From Microbacterium sp. SYP-A9085 (GTDB taxonomy: Bacteria; Actinomycetota; Actinomycetes; Actinomycetales; Microbacteriaceae): a stretch of DNA of 64,000 bases. Below are positions 40,614-49,668 of the stretch, in pieces. Each line of letters starts with the position of its first letter. Position 1 is the first letter of the stretch. The DNA lies in the NCBI RefSeq assembly GCF_009649635.1, contig NZ_WJII01000003.1, positions 124,001-188,000 on the forward strand, written 5' to 3'. The notes beneath the pieces were generated by a model. It did no database searches, had not been told where the DNA came from, and was given only the letters and a program-made list of their open reading frames with translations. The translations under genes were made by a program, and so were the position numbers.

Positions 40614-40687
40614 CAGCCGGCCCCCGTCGTCTCGCGGCGCCCGCCCGGGCCCGTCGTCTCGCGGCGCCCGCTCAGGGGGTCAGTCAT
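40613..40687 (-). CDS. Mini-ORF (24 codons) bridging imuB and dnaE2
   Basis: It begins with an ATG overlapping the last codons of imuB and ends with a TGA that overlaps the dnaE2 ATG (TGATG). The peptide starts MTDPLSGRRETTGPG and repeats GRRETTG twice because of a 22-bp duplication in the DNA. Its only evident role would be to carry ribosomes from imuB to dnaE2. Expression is unproven; the coincidence of overlap at both ends is the sole evidence. Confidence 0.4.
   Translation of the reverse strand: MTDPLSGRRETTGPGGRRETTGAG
40623..40671. repeat. Tandem 22-bp duplication between imuB and dnaE2
   Basis: Two identical copies of a sequence beginning CCCGTCGTCTCGCGGCGCCC lie at 40623-40644 and 40650-40671, with a period of 27 bases. 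They account for most of the 66-bp spacer between the two genes. Confidence 0.8.
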
Positions 40688-42224
40688 AGCGCGCCTCCGC
40701 GCTCCAGCGGCCGTCCTCGCACAGGAGCAGCCACGCACTCTGCTCGGCGTCGACCACCTGGAACCGGTGCGCACGGCGCGCCCGCGCGGCATCCCACCCC
40801 CGCTCGTCGACGGTCCACGGCCCCGCCCACGACACGATGTCACGACGGCGGCCGGACTCCGTCAGCTGCGCGGGCGCGGCGCTGAGGTCTCCACGGTCGT
40901 CGACCTCGACGCACACACCGCCCGCGGCCGTGACGTCCACGGGCTGCGGCTGCGGGAACACCGTCGCCGGCAGCGGAGGCGGCAGGCTCCCCGGCCAGGG
41001 CCGCGCGCGTGCCGCGGTCGCCGTCGCCCGGTCGCCCCAGGGCACGAGCACCTGCCGTTCGGCGAGCCACCGTCCCCCGCCGACCACCGGGGTCACCACC
41101 GACCGATGCCCGAGCATCGCCTGCACGCGGGAAAGCACATGATGCACCCTCTCGTCCGGTCCGGCCCCGAAGATCGCGGGCTGATGGTGGGATGCCGCGT
41201 CCACCGCCTCCGGATGCAGCCGCACGAGGGCCACGCCGCTGCGCAGCACGCGGTTCTGCGCGTCCTCGGCCAGCTGCCAGCGCACCCGGTCGACGACGGC
41301 GGCCGCGTCGAACGACCCGGGATGCAGCCAGACCCGTTCGCTGCGCTCGCCGCGGTCGCCGGTGAGCTCGACGCGCAGCTCGGTGCACACCAGATCGACC
41401 GCGCCCAGCCCCGAGACGAACTCGCCCGCGACGATGCGCATGCCGAACGCGACCTGCTCGACGACCTCCAGCGGCGGCTCGAACGGTATCTCCCGGTCGA
41501 GCTCGGGCGGCGGGGTGCGCGGGACGACCGGCTGCGAGTCGGCGCCGGCGGCCAGCGCGTGCAGACGCCGCCCGCGGGGACCGAAGCGGTCCTGCACCCG
41601 AACCGGATCCAGCGCCGCGAACCCGCCCAGCGTGTGCACACCGAGCCTGCTCAGCAGATGGGCGAGCTCCGGGTCCTCCAACGCGGCGATCGGCAGCGGC
41701 GCGAGGAATGCGGCGGCAGCGCCCGCGGGCACGACCCGGACCGGATCGTCGGCGCGCGCGGCCCGCGCGGCCCGCTCGGCGGTGAACGGGCCGTCGGCGA
41801 CCCCGGCGCGCACCCCGGGCAGGTCCTCGTCCTCGGCGAGCGCGTCCAGGATCGCGCAGGCGGCGGCGTTCTCGCCGCCGTGGTAGCGGGCGGGTCCGCG
41901 GGCGCGCAACGCACACAGGCCCGGGCGGATGATCTGCACGCCCGGCGCATGCCGCTCCACGGCGGCGACCACCGGGGAGAACACCCGCTGGTCACGGGCC
42001 GGATCATCCGGGACCACCTCCAGTCGCGGGCAGCGCGCCTGCGCGTCGCGGCGGCGCTGACCACGGCGCACCCCGTCGGCGCGGGCGGCGTCCGAGCAGG
42101 CCACGACCGTGTTCGCGTGCACGATCGCAATCGGCATCGCCTCCTGCCGCGTCGATGTCTCCCGCAGCAGCGCGGTCACCGGCCAGTCCGGGAACCACAG
42201 CACGAGACTGCGCACGGCGTCCAT
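40680..42224 (-). CDS. imuB: ImuB, inactive Y-family polymerase-like mutasome subunit
   Basis: A 514-residue Y-family polymerase homologue. It lacks the usual SxDE catalytic acidic motif of active DinB enzymes (the corresponding stretch reads GLCALRARGPARYHGGENAAA) and serves as the adaptor linking DnaE2, ImuA and the sliding clamp. The N-terminus RSLVLWFPDWPVTALLRET is typical, as is the little-finger and C-terminal region up to AEARYD. A clear clamp-binding QxxLF motif is not obvious by eye. The ATG at 42224 starts one base after the imuA stop; the upstream in-frame extension overlaps imuA and is rejected. Confidence 0.92.
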   Translation of the reverse strand: MDAVRSLVLWFPDWPVTALLRETSTRQEAMPIAIVHANTVVACSDAARADGVRRGQRRRDAQARCPRLEVVPDDPARDQRVFSPVVAAVERHAPGVQIIRPGLCALRARGPARYHGGENAAACAILDALAEDEDLPGVRAGVADGPFTAERAARAARADDPVRVVPAGAAAAFLAPLPIAALEDPELAHLLSRLGVHTLGGFAALDPVRVQDRFGPRGRRLHALAAGADSQPVVPRTPPPELDREIPFEPPLEVVEQVAFGMRIVAGEFVSGLGAVDLVCTELRVELTGDRGERSERVWLHPGSFDAAAVVDRVRWQLAEDAQNRVLRSGVALVRLHPEAVDAASHHQPAIFGAGPDERVHHVLSRVQAMLGHRSVVTPVVGGGRWLAERQVLVPWGDRATATAARARPWPGSLPPPLPATVFPQPQPVDVTAAGGVCVEVDDRGDLSAAPAQLTESGRRRDIVSWAGPWTVDERGWDAARARRAHRFQVVDAEQSAWLLLCEDGRWSAEARYD

Positions 42225-42225
42225 C

Positions 42226-42939
42226 TCACCCCACCGCCCGCATCCGCTCTCGACGTCCTGCGACCGGCGCCGCCTCGGCGAGCCCGACCGGATCCACCGC
42301 CACACCGCCGGTGTCGTCGGGGAGCAGCATCCGCGCCCGCCGCGGCAGCGGCCGGTAGCGGCTGGTCACGCTGACGGTGAGGGTGCGTCCGGTGAGGTAG
42401 CCGTGCCCGTCACCCACGCCCGACCATTCCGGCGTGTCGATGCCCAGGGACGCCTCCGCCTGCGGCCACACGCCCTGCACGAGCAGCACCGTGCCCTTCT
42501 CACGCAGCCGGGCCGACAGCCGTGCTGTCTCGGCGTCGCCCACCCGCCCGCCCGGGCGCACTGCCACCACCGGCAGCACATCCGCCACGGTGGCGGTCAC
42601 CGCGAGCCAGCGCGCGCCGGGATCGGGGATCAGCACGAGCCGGGACAGGTCGACCCCCAGCTGCTCGGCCGCCTCGGCGCCGAGCTCGGGCATCCCCACC
42701 ACGGCGCACCACGACCCCTCCTGCGAGGGTCGGGCCAGCAGCGCGAGCAGCAGCGACGCCGACGGCGCGACGCTGTACGCGGCTCCCGGCCGCAGACCGC
42801 CGCCGGGCAGCAGCGCGGCCAGGGCCGGGAGCGTCGGCAGCACGGGCGCGTCCAGCCGCCGCCCCTGCATCTGCTCCAGCCGAGCCCGCAGACGCGACAC
42901 CTCCGCCGTCGCGGCCTGTGCCCCCATGGTCGCCCTCAC
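42226..42939 (-). CDS. imuA: ImuA (ImuA'), RecA-like mutasome subunit
   Basis: A 237-residue protein of the ImuA/SulA-like family found first in imuA-imuB-dnaE2 cassettes. It has a RecA-like core without an intact P-loop: LLPGGGLRPGAAYSVAPSAS at the position of Walker A, then VLIPDPGARWLAV and TVLLVQGVWPQA. The GTG at 42939 lies six bases after a -10-like TAGCAT, giving a leaderless start; an ATG at 42927 preceded by GAGG is an alternative. A LexA box overlaps the promoter. Confidence 0.88.
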   Translation of the reverse strand: MRATMGAQAATAEVSRLRARLEQMQGRRLDAPVLPTLPALAALLPGGGLRPGAAYSVAPSASLLLALLARPSQEGSWCAVVGMPELGAEAAEQLGVDLSRLVLIPDPGARWLAVTATVADVLPVVAVRPGGRVGDAETARLSARLREKGTVLLVQGVWPQAEASLGIDTPEWSGVGDGHGYLTGRTLTVSVTSRYRPLPRRARMLLPDDTGGVAVDPVGLAEAAPVAGRRERMRAVG

Positions 42940-42948
42940 TTCTTCATG

Positions 42949-42966
42949 CTAGAACGAATGTTCTAG
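42949..42966. promoter_or_regulatory. LexA (SOS) box of the imuA-imuB-dnaE2 operon
   Basis: CTAGAACGAATGTTCTAG is a perfect 7+4+7 palindrome matching the actinobacterial SOS consensus GAAC-N4-GTTC. On the coding strand it ends inside the -10 element TAGCAT (plus-strand 42946-42951), so LexA binding would block the promoter directly. Confidence 0.93.
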
Positions 42967-43069
42967 ATGATCAATCATGAGAGCGACGATAAGCACCCCT
43001 TCCGACATCCCAGAGCACTGATCCGTCGACTATGTTCGAGACTCGCGGTTCACCACCGCCCGCACGGTG

Positions 43070-45223
43070 TCAGGAGCTGTCGGCGCGGGCGGCCGGCACG
43101 TGCAGGCTCCCGTAGCGCTCCATCCGATGCCAGCGCAGCCGAGTCCCCGCCACCGCGGTGAACACGGACTGGATCACCACGAGGTACATCAGCTGCCGGT
43201 ACACGAACTGCTGCAGCGGCAGCGCCCACAGCGCACGCATCGGCTCGCGGTCCAGCGCCAGAGCATACGCCGCCATCACCATCTGCAGCGCCAGGAAGCC
43301 GAGCCACAGCGCGACGATCCACAGCGGGTCGAGGAAGATCAGCCCGTAGATCGCGAACAGGTCCACGACCGGAGCGAACAGCGGCAGCAGCACCTGCAGC
43401 ACCAGCAGGTATCCCAGCCCCCGCCGACCCAGCTTGCCCGCGCGTCCACGCTGCACCATCGCGCCGCGGTGCTTCCACATCGCCTGCAGGGTCCCGTAGC
43501 ACCAGCGGTACCGCTGTCGCCACAGAGCACCCAGGCTCTCCGGCGCCTCCGTCCACGCACGCGCGTCGTCCTGGTAGACGACGCGCCACTGCGCGCGGGC
43601 GAGCGCCATGGTCAGGTCGGTGTCCTCGGCGAGGGTGTCATCGCTCACGCCGCCCACCTGCTGCAGGGCGGTGCGTCGGAAGGCCCCGATCGCCCCCGGG
43701 ACGGTGGGCATGCACTGGGCGATGTCGAACATGCGCCGATCGAGGTTGAAGCCGACCACGTACTCGATGTGCTGCCACGCGCCGAGGACTCCGCGACGGT
43801 TCGCGACCTTCGTGTTGCCGGACACGGCTCCGACCGCGGGATCGGCGAACGGGCGGATGAGTCGGGCGATCGTTTCCGGCTCGAACACCGTGTCGCCGTC
43901 GACCATCACGATCAGCGCGTGGGACGCCGCCCGCAGTCCGGTGTTCAGCGCGGCGGGCTTGCCCGCGTTGGGCTGACGGATCACGCGCACCTGCGGCAGT
44001 CCGAGAGCGGTCGCACGGGCGGCGGTATCGTCGGTCGACCCGTCGTCCACGACGATGATCTCCACCGGATGCGTCGATGCGGCGATCGAGCGCACCGCCG
44101 CCTCGATCCCGGCGGATTCGTTGTACGCGGGGATGATCACGGTGACCGGCTCGCGTGTCACCGCCGGACGCCACCGCCGCCGCTCCCGCGCCGACGCACG
44201 CGCGTGGCGGACGGCCGTGGTCATCACGAGGATGACGCGCACGAGCGTGATGGCGCCGCTGATGAGCAGCGCCCATGCCAGGACGGTGACCAGGATGTCG
44301 CTGACCCGCACGGCGGTCAGGAGCGCGCCCGCCGCTATCCGCTCCCCGGGGTCGGCCATGCGCATCGTGTCCCGGACCCCGATCGCGTCGCCCACGGTGG
44401 TGACGCGGTACCGGTCGGCGGACCACTGCGTGAGTAGGCCGTCGAGGGCGGCGACCGTCTCGGAGCGGTCACCTCCGCCGTCGTGCATGAGCACCACGGC
44501 GCCCCTCGCACTGTACGGAAGCACGTTCGCCTCGATCGCGGCGGCGCCCGGACGCTGCCAGTCCTCACTGTCCAAGGTGGACAGCACCGTGAGGTAGCCC
44601 TCGGCCGAGGATGCGGCGATCGCCGCCCACGACGCGGGGGTCACCGCACTGTTGGTCGAGCTGTACGGCGGGCGCAGCAGGGACGTCGTCCGTCCGGTCG
44701 CGGCGATCACCGCCTGCTGCGCGCCTTGCAATTCGATCGTGCGCTGCCAGGCGGAGACCGCTCCGAGATCGGTGTGGGTCAGGGTGTGGATACCCACCTC
44801 GTTGCCGTCCGCGACGATCGCGCGCACGACGTCGGGATGCTTCATCACCTCGTTGCCGACCACGAAGAACGTGGCGTGCACCCCGTGCCGGCGCAGCACC
44901 TCGAGAATCTTGGGGGTCCACACCGGGTCGGGTCCGTCATCGAATGTCAGCGCGATGGTGCGCCGGGGCGGTCCGCTGGTGCGCACATCGATCGTGCGCG
45001 CATCGATCACGGCCTTTCCGTCGAGCACGGCACTGGGGACGTGACCGATCCCTGATGCCCCCGCTGCGCTGTCGTCGGTGATGCCGGCGTGATGGCGCAG
45101 GTAGCCCTGCAGCGTGAGGGCGACCGCGACGAGGACCATCAGGGTGCCCAGGACGATCCAGTGCGCGCGCACCCGGCGGTGGCGGGCACGCGCTCTCCTG
45201 TGCGGGCCGGAACGGGTCGTCAC
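43070..45223 (-). CDS. Fusion of polysaccharide deacetylase (NodB) and family 2 glycosyltransferase
   Basis: A 717-residue membrane protein. A basic N-terminus and one membrane helix (about residues 20-40) are followed by an extracellular NodB deacetylase with TFDDGPDPVWTPKI (about 95), GIHTLTHTDLG, LLRPPYSS and VVLMHDGGGDRS. A second helix (about 305-330) leads to a cytoplasmic GT2 domain: IIPAYNESAGIE, VVDDGSTDDTA (about 395), MVDGDTVFEPET, EDTDLTMALA and the QxxRW-type RQRYRWCYG (about 573). Four C-terminal helices form the translocation part. This is the layout of processive synthases of beta-linked, partly deacetylated amino-sugar polymers. The GTG overlaps the stop of the upstream Pro-rich protein gene. 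Confidence 0.9.
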   Translation of the reverse strand: MTTRSGPHRRARARHRRVRAHWIVLGTLMVLVAVALTLQGYLRHHAGITDDSAAGASGIGHVPSAVLDGKAVIDARTIDVRTSGPPRRTIALTFDDGPDPVWTPKILEVLRRHGVHATFFVVGNEVMKHPDVVRAIVADGNEVGIHTLTHTDLGAVSAWQRTIELQGAQQAVIAATGRTTSLLRPPYSSTNSAVTPASWAAIAASSAEGYLTVLSTLDSEDWQRPGAAAIEANVLPYSARGAVVLMHDGGGDRSETVAALDGLLTQWSADRYRVTTVGDAIGVRDTMRMADPGERIAAGALLTAVRVSDILVTVLAWALLISGAITLVRVILVMTTAVRHARASARERRRWRPAVTREPVTVIIPAYNESAGIEAAVRSIAASTHPVEIIVVDDGSTDDTAARATALGLPQVRVIRQPNAGKPAALNTGLRAASHALIVMVDGDTVFEPETIARLIRPFADPAVGAVSGNTKVANRRGVLGAWQHIEYVVGFNLDRRMFDIAQCMPTVPGAIGAFRRTALQQVGGVSDDTLAEDTDLTMALARAQWRVVYQDDARAWTEAPESLGALWRQRYRWCYGTLQAMWKHRGAMVQRGRAGKLGRRGLGYLLVLQVLLPLFAPVVDLFAIYGLIFLDPLWIVALWLGFLALQMVMAAYALALDREPMRALWALPLQQFVYRQLMYLVVIQSVFTAVAGTRLRWHRMERYGSLHVPAARADSS

Positions 45224-45714
45224 GGGCGCGAAGGCGGCGTTGGCTTGCGGGTCTGACCCGGCGCGGACCCGCTCTTGCCGGGGGGATCGGGCGATCGGCC
45301 GGGAGCACTGGCCTGCGGTGACGGTGTGGGTTCGGAAGCGGGCACCGCACCGGGTGCCGGTGCGGTGGTGGACGGCGACGGCGTCGCAGCAGGCGGGGAG
45401 GCGACCGGAGCCGGGACCGACGTGGTGCGCCTGGGCGCCGGGGACGTCTTCCGAGTCGTGGAGGCGGTCGGCTGCGGCGACGGCGAGGTGGCCTTCTCCG
45501 CCGCGACCGGCGGCTGCGGCAGGAAGGGCGCCTCGATGGTCGGACCACCCACCAGGGCGCTCACCAGCAGCACGACGTAGGACAGCACCGTCGTCAGTGT
45601 GATGCCGGCGGCCACGCGCACGCCGCGCAGCCTGCGCCCGCTCGCGTCGACGAAGACGGGCGTGTGCTGTGCGGATTCGCGAATGCCGCGACGAGTGCCC
45701 GCAGAGTCGGTCAT
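45220..45714 (-). CDS. Single-pass membrane protein with long Pro/Ser/Thr/Ala extracellular tail
   Basis: A 164-residue protein with a cytoplasmic Arg-rich start, one helix (about residues 35-58, VAAGITLTTVLSYVVLLVSALV) and about 100 residues of Pro, Ala, Ser and Thr with scattered basic residues. No enzymatic domain is seen. Such tails often span the cell wall. The stop overlaps the start of the deacetylase/glycosyltransferase gene (GTGA), so both are coupled and it may help anchor or secrete the polymer. Family not recognised. Confidence 0.65.
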   Translation of the reverse strand: MTDSAGTRRGIRESAQHTPVFVDASGRRLRGVRVAAGITLTTVLSYVVLLVSALVGGPTIEAPFLPQPPVAAEKATSPSPQPTASTTRKTSPAPRRTTSVPAPVASPPAATPSPSTTAPAPGAVPASEPTPSPQASAPGRSPDPPGKSGSAPGQTRKPTPPSRP

Positions 45715-45782
45715 GCCACCTCCGTGCGCCGAGTCTACCGGCGGCCCCATCCACGCGTCCTGCGAGCGGTCCGGGCGGTGCC

Positions 45783-46280
45783 TCAGGCGGCGAGCGCCAG
45801 ATACGGCTCCCAGCGCGGGTCGGTGCGCTCGACGCCGCGCACCATCCACTGCGGGCCATGCGGCGGCCGGGGCACGACCTGCAGGTCCCAGGACATCTCC
45901 TGCGGCGTCCGGTCGCCCTTCTTGTTGTTGCAGCGCTGACAGCACGCCACGAGGTTCTCCCACGTGTCGGCACCGCCGCGTGACCGGGGCAGCACATGGT
46001 CGATAGTGGCGGCGTGCCCGCCGCAGTATGCGCAGTGGAAGCCGTCGCGCCGCAGCACGCCGCGCCGCGTCACCGGCACCCGCCGGGAGTTGGGCAGCCG
46101 CACGTACCGGGTGAGGATGATCACCGCGGGTCTGTCGTACGCGCCGCGCGCGGCGAGCACCGGCTCGTCCTCGACGCGCTCGATGATCGTCGCCTTCTCG
46201 TTCATCACCAGGACGAGGGCCCGACGGAACGAGACCACAGCGAGCGGCTCGTATCCTGCGTTCAGCACCAGTGTGCGCAT
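45783..46280 (-). CDS. HNH endonuclease family protein
   Basis: A 165-residue protein of the actinobacterial HNH family. The nuclease motif runs CAYCGGHAATIDHVLPRSRGG then WENLVACCQRCNNKKGDRTP (about residues 85-125), with two CxxC pairs for zinc and the DH/N/H residues. The N-terminal part (MRTLVLNAGYEPLAVVSFRR) is a conserved lead-in. The ATG at 46280 has the SD GAGGA. It is chromosomal housekeeping-like in distribution, not a homing endonuclease of an intron here. A small ORF with an embedded terminator lies directly upstream. Confidence 0.88.
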   Translation of the reverse strand: MRTLVLNAGYEPLAVVSFRRALVLVMNEKATIIERVEDEPVLAARGAYDRPAVIILTRYVRLPNSRRVPVTRRGVLRRDGFHCAYCGGHAATIDHVLPRSRGGADTWENLVACCQRCNNKKGDRTPQEMSWDLQVVPRPPHGPQWMVRGVERTDPRWEPYLALAA

Positions 46281-46342
46281 GTGTCATCCTCACGAACGGT
46301 CCGAGACGGCTTCCCGGACGATCGACTCGAAGACGCGTCGCC

Positions 46343-46483
46343 TCACACAGGGTATGAAAAAAGGCGCCGCCTCACGGGCGACGCCTTGGTCGCCGCACGC
46401 GCGGTGCGGCATCCCGTCTCATGATGCCGGAGGACGAGCAGGCCGAGCGCATCCATGGTGCGGATGCGTGGTGTGCTGCCCAT
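46343..46483 (-). CDS. Small ORF (46 codons), possible leader peptide of the HNH gene
   Basis: It starts MGSTPRIRTMDALGLLVLR, preceded by the SD-like GAAAGGGA seven bases before the ATG at 46483, and ends 62 bases before the HNH start. The second half is rich in Arg, Ala and Thr. Codons 33-42 lie inside an intrinsic terminator (46355-46387), so translation and termination would compete. I do not recognise the peptide. It may equally be a short non-coding transcript. Confidence 0.45.
   Translation of the reverse strand: MGSTPRIRTMDALGLLVLRHHETGCRTARAATKASPVRRRLFSYPV
46355..46387 (-). terminator. Intrinsic terminator (GC hairpin plus T6) upstream of the HNH gene
   Basis: On the minus strand AAGGCGTCGCC pairs with GGCGGCGCCTT (one internal mismatch) and is followed by six Ts. 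It is the only classical hairpin-plus-T-tract terminator seen in the window. It would stop leftward transcription after the small ORF or the M23 peptidase gene, before the HNH gene. Confidence 0.8.
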
Positions 46484-46536
46484 CGGCGTCCCTTTCGCTT
46501 GACTCAGCGTCCGGGATTAGAGTAGCCCCAATGACG

Positions 46537-46563
46537 CACCGCCCGCCGAGGGGGCGGGCGGTG
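46537..46563. terminator. Hairpin after the M23 peptidase gene
   Basis: CACCGCCCGCC (46537-46547) pairs with GGCGGGCGGTG (46553-46563) across a five-base loop. It lies 18 bases after the peptidase stop in the direction of transcription. No T-tract follows. Between here and the small ORF there is a possible promoter (TCTAAT in TACTCTAATCC, minus strand). Confidence 0.6.
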
Positions 46564-46580
46564 TGTCGAGACGGGATGCC

Positions 46581-47477
46581 TCAGCCGGCGTTGGCGCGCA
46601 GCCATGCGAGCGGGTCGACATGGGTGCCGTTGATCATCACCTCGAAGTGGAGGTGATTCGCGGTGGAGCGGCCGGTGCTGCCGACCAGGCCGATGACCTG
46701 CCCCACCTGCACCTTCTGCCCGGACGCGACCTGGCGGCTGCCGTAGCGCATGTGGCCGTACAGCGTCGTGACCTTCTGGCCGCCGATGACGGTGTCGATC
46801 GTGACCGCGACGCCGTATCCGAAGTACGACTCGCTGGACACGTTCACGGTCCCCGACGTCGCGGCGAAGATCGGCGTGCCGCCGGCGTCGAGCAGGTCCA
46901 CGCCCTGGTGCTCGCCGCCGCGCGCCCCGAACCCGTCGCCGATATGGTCGACCTTCGCGAGCGGCCAGCGGATGGCGCCGGTTCCGGGGCCGGTCAGGTT
47001 CAGGTTGATCTTCGCAGAGGAGTAGCTGGCGGCGGCAGCAGCGGCCGCAGCGGCTTTACGCGCACGGGCGGCGGCGGCGGCTTGCGCCTCCCGCTTCGAG
47101 ATCTCCCCCGACGTCGTGGCGGAGTAGCTGCTGCGCGACAGGCTCGCCGGCTGGTCATGGGATGCCACGACCAGTGACTGCGCGTCGTCGAACGCCGCCT
47201 GCTGGATGGTGCGGGTCTCCGGGCCCGACGTCGCCGCGGCGAACGCGGGGATCGACACCGTGCCGACCAGCGCGACGATCACACCGACGACGGCGAACCG
47301 GCGGGCCGGCGACTTGCGTTTCGCGGCCGGCGCGGAGCGCCGCCCGCCGCGACGCGTCTGCGGGCGAGCCGGCGCCTGGGAGCGGGTGGATGCGGTGCGC
47401 AGGCCGCGTCGGGTGGGAATGACCCCTCTCCCGGACTCGTCGGGCACGAGTTCGGTCGAGTCGTTCTCTTCAGCCAA
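46581..47477 (-). CDS. M23 (LytM-like) peptidoglycan peptidase, membrane anchored
   Basis: A 298-residue protein. A basic N-terminal segment, then one helix (about residues 62-82, AVVGVIVALVGTVSIPAFA) serves as signal or anchor. An Ala/Lys/Arg-rich region (about 130-155) follows, then a C-terminal M23 domain: GGEHQGVDLLDAGGTPIFA (about 205; the first metal ligands are H and D) and HLHFEVMINGTHVDPLAWL (about 275; second ligand HxH). The LytM zinc set H/D/HxH is intact. The start is a TTG at 47477, supported by GGAGG five bases upstream; the frame stays open to 47672 but that part has no similarity. Confidence 0.88.
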   Translation of the reverse strand: MAEENDSTELVPDESGRGVIPTRRGLRTASTRSQAPARPQTRRGGRRSAPAAKRKSPARRFAVVGVIVALVGTVSIPAFAAATSGPETRTIQQAAFDDAQSLVVASHDQPASLSRSSYSATTSGEISKREAQAAAAARARKAAAAAAAAASYSSAKINLNLTGPGTGAIRWPLAKVDHIGDGFGARGGEHQGVDLLDAGGTPIFAATSGTVNVSSESYFGYGVAVTIDTVIGGQKVTTLYGHMRYGSRQVASGQKVQVGQVIGLVGSTGRSTANHLHFEVMINGTHVDPLAWLRANAG

Positions 47478-47670
47478 GCTGACCTCCGTAGCCTCCGGGC
47501 CCGGCACGCGGCCGACCTCGGGCTCGTCGGATAGCTTCTCGGCACACAGTCGGGACAATGTGCGATTCGACTGCACGGACGACGAGCCTGTGAGGCGATC
47601 CGTACAGCATCCGTCGGCGGGCTTCTCGCCTGTGGACCGTTCGAGGCTACCCGAATATAACGAATATGTC
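47478..47670 (-). promoter_or_regulatory. Promoter and long 5' leader of the M23 peptidase gene
   Basis: A -10-like TATATT/TATTCG lies around 47650-47660 in ATATTCGTTATATTCGGG (minus strand), an AT-rich patch unusual here. From there to the TTG is about 160 nt without a gene. The leader contains GC-rich inverted segments and could be structured. I do not see the conserved blocks of the c-di-AMP (ydaO) riboswitch that precedes similar genes in other actinobacteria. Confidence 0.4.
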
Positions 47671-47702
47671 ACGCGGGGTGACCGGGAATCGCCCGAATGG
47701 AC

Positions 47703-48401
47703 TCACGCCTCGTCGACGAGGAACACGTGCGAGGCGACCTCGACAGGCAGTTCGAGCCCTTCGTCGGAGCCGTCCATCTGCACGAGGACGTAGCCCTCGC
47801 TGTAGCGGTACTCCCCGGTGGCGCCGGGGACGACGCCGGCGCCGCGCAGCTGCTCGAGCAGCTCGGGGTCGACCTGGGCGGGCTCCGCCAGGCGCCGCAC
47901 CGTGCCGCGCAACGGCCCGCCGACGGCATCGAGCTTGCGGACAAGACCCACCACGCCCTGCTCGAACTGGATCGACGCCGTCCCGCCCAGCTGGTCGAGC
48001 CCGGGGATCGGGTTGCCGTACGGGGATTCGGTCGGGTGGCCCAGCAGCTCGACCAGGCGCCGCTCCACCTGCTCGCTCATGACGTGCTCCCACCGGCACG
48101 CCTCTTCGTGCACGTAGGCCCAGTCCAGTCCGATGACGTCCGAGAGCAGGCGCTCGGCGAGGCGGTGCTTGCGCATCACGTCGACGGCTTTCTGCCGCCC
48201 GGCATCGGTCAGTTCCAGGCGACGGTCGTCGGAGACCACCACGAGCCCGTCGCGCTCCATCCGGCCGACCGTCTGCGAGACCGTCGGCCCGGAGTGCCCG
48301 AGCCGCTCCGAGATGCGCGCGCGCAGCGGGACGATGTTCTCCTCTTCGAGTTCGAGGATCGTGCGCAGGTACATCTCGGTGGTGTCGATCAGGTCAACCA
48401 T
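47703..48401 (-). CDS. ideR: Iron-dependent repressor, DtxR/IdeR family
   Basis: A 232-residue metalloregulator. The winged helix is at residues 1-70 (DTTEMYLRTILELEEENIV; RISERLGHSGPTVSQTVGRME). Metal ligands are in HRLAERLLSDVIGLDW and ACRWEHVMSEQVERRL (Cys102, Glu105, His106) plus Met10. The C-terminal third (about 145-232) is the SH3-like domain that completes iron sensing. Length equals IdeR (230). It would repress siderophore genes when iron is sufficient; a manganese-sensing role is also possible within the family. Divergent from serC. Confidence 0.92.
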   Translation of the reverse strand: MVDLIDTTEMYLRTILELEEENIVPLRARISERLGHSGPTVSQTVGRMERDGLVVVSDDRRLELTDAGRQKAVDVMRKHRLAERLLSDVIGLDWAYVHEEACRWEHVMSEQVERRLVELLGHPTESPYGNPIPGLDQLGGTASIQFEQGVVGLVRKLDAVGGPLRGTVRRLAEPAQVDPELLEQLRGAGVVPGATGEYRYSEGYVLVQMDGSDEGLELPVEVASHVFLVDEA

Positions 48402-48528
48402 GGTGCGTCTGTGCCCTCCGCGTCGCAGCCGGCGCGTCGCCGTGCGCTCTCCAGCCTAGTCGGCGGGACGACGCCGGACCCGGTCGCCGCCGGCCGTCAT
48501 CCGGCGGGGACGCGGCATCGGCCGCACC

Positions 48529-49659
<1,131 letters not shown>

Positions 49660-49668
49660 CGCGGCAGG

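Noticed and set aside
47478..47660. c-di-AMP (ydaO) riboswitch before the M23 peptidase
   Set aside because: The expected conserved blocks (for example GGGGTGAA and GACAGC...CTCGTAGGC) are not seen; only position suggests it.
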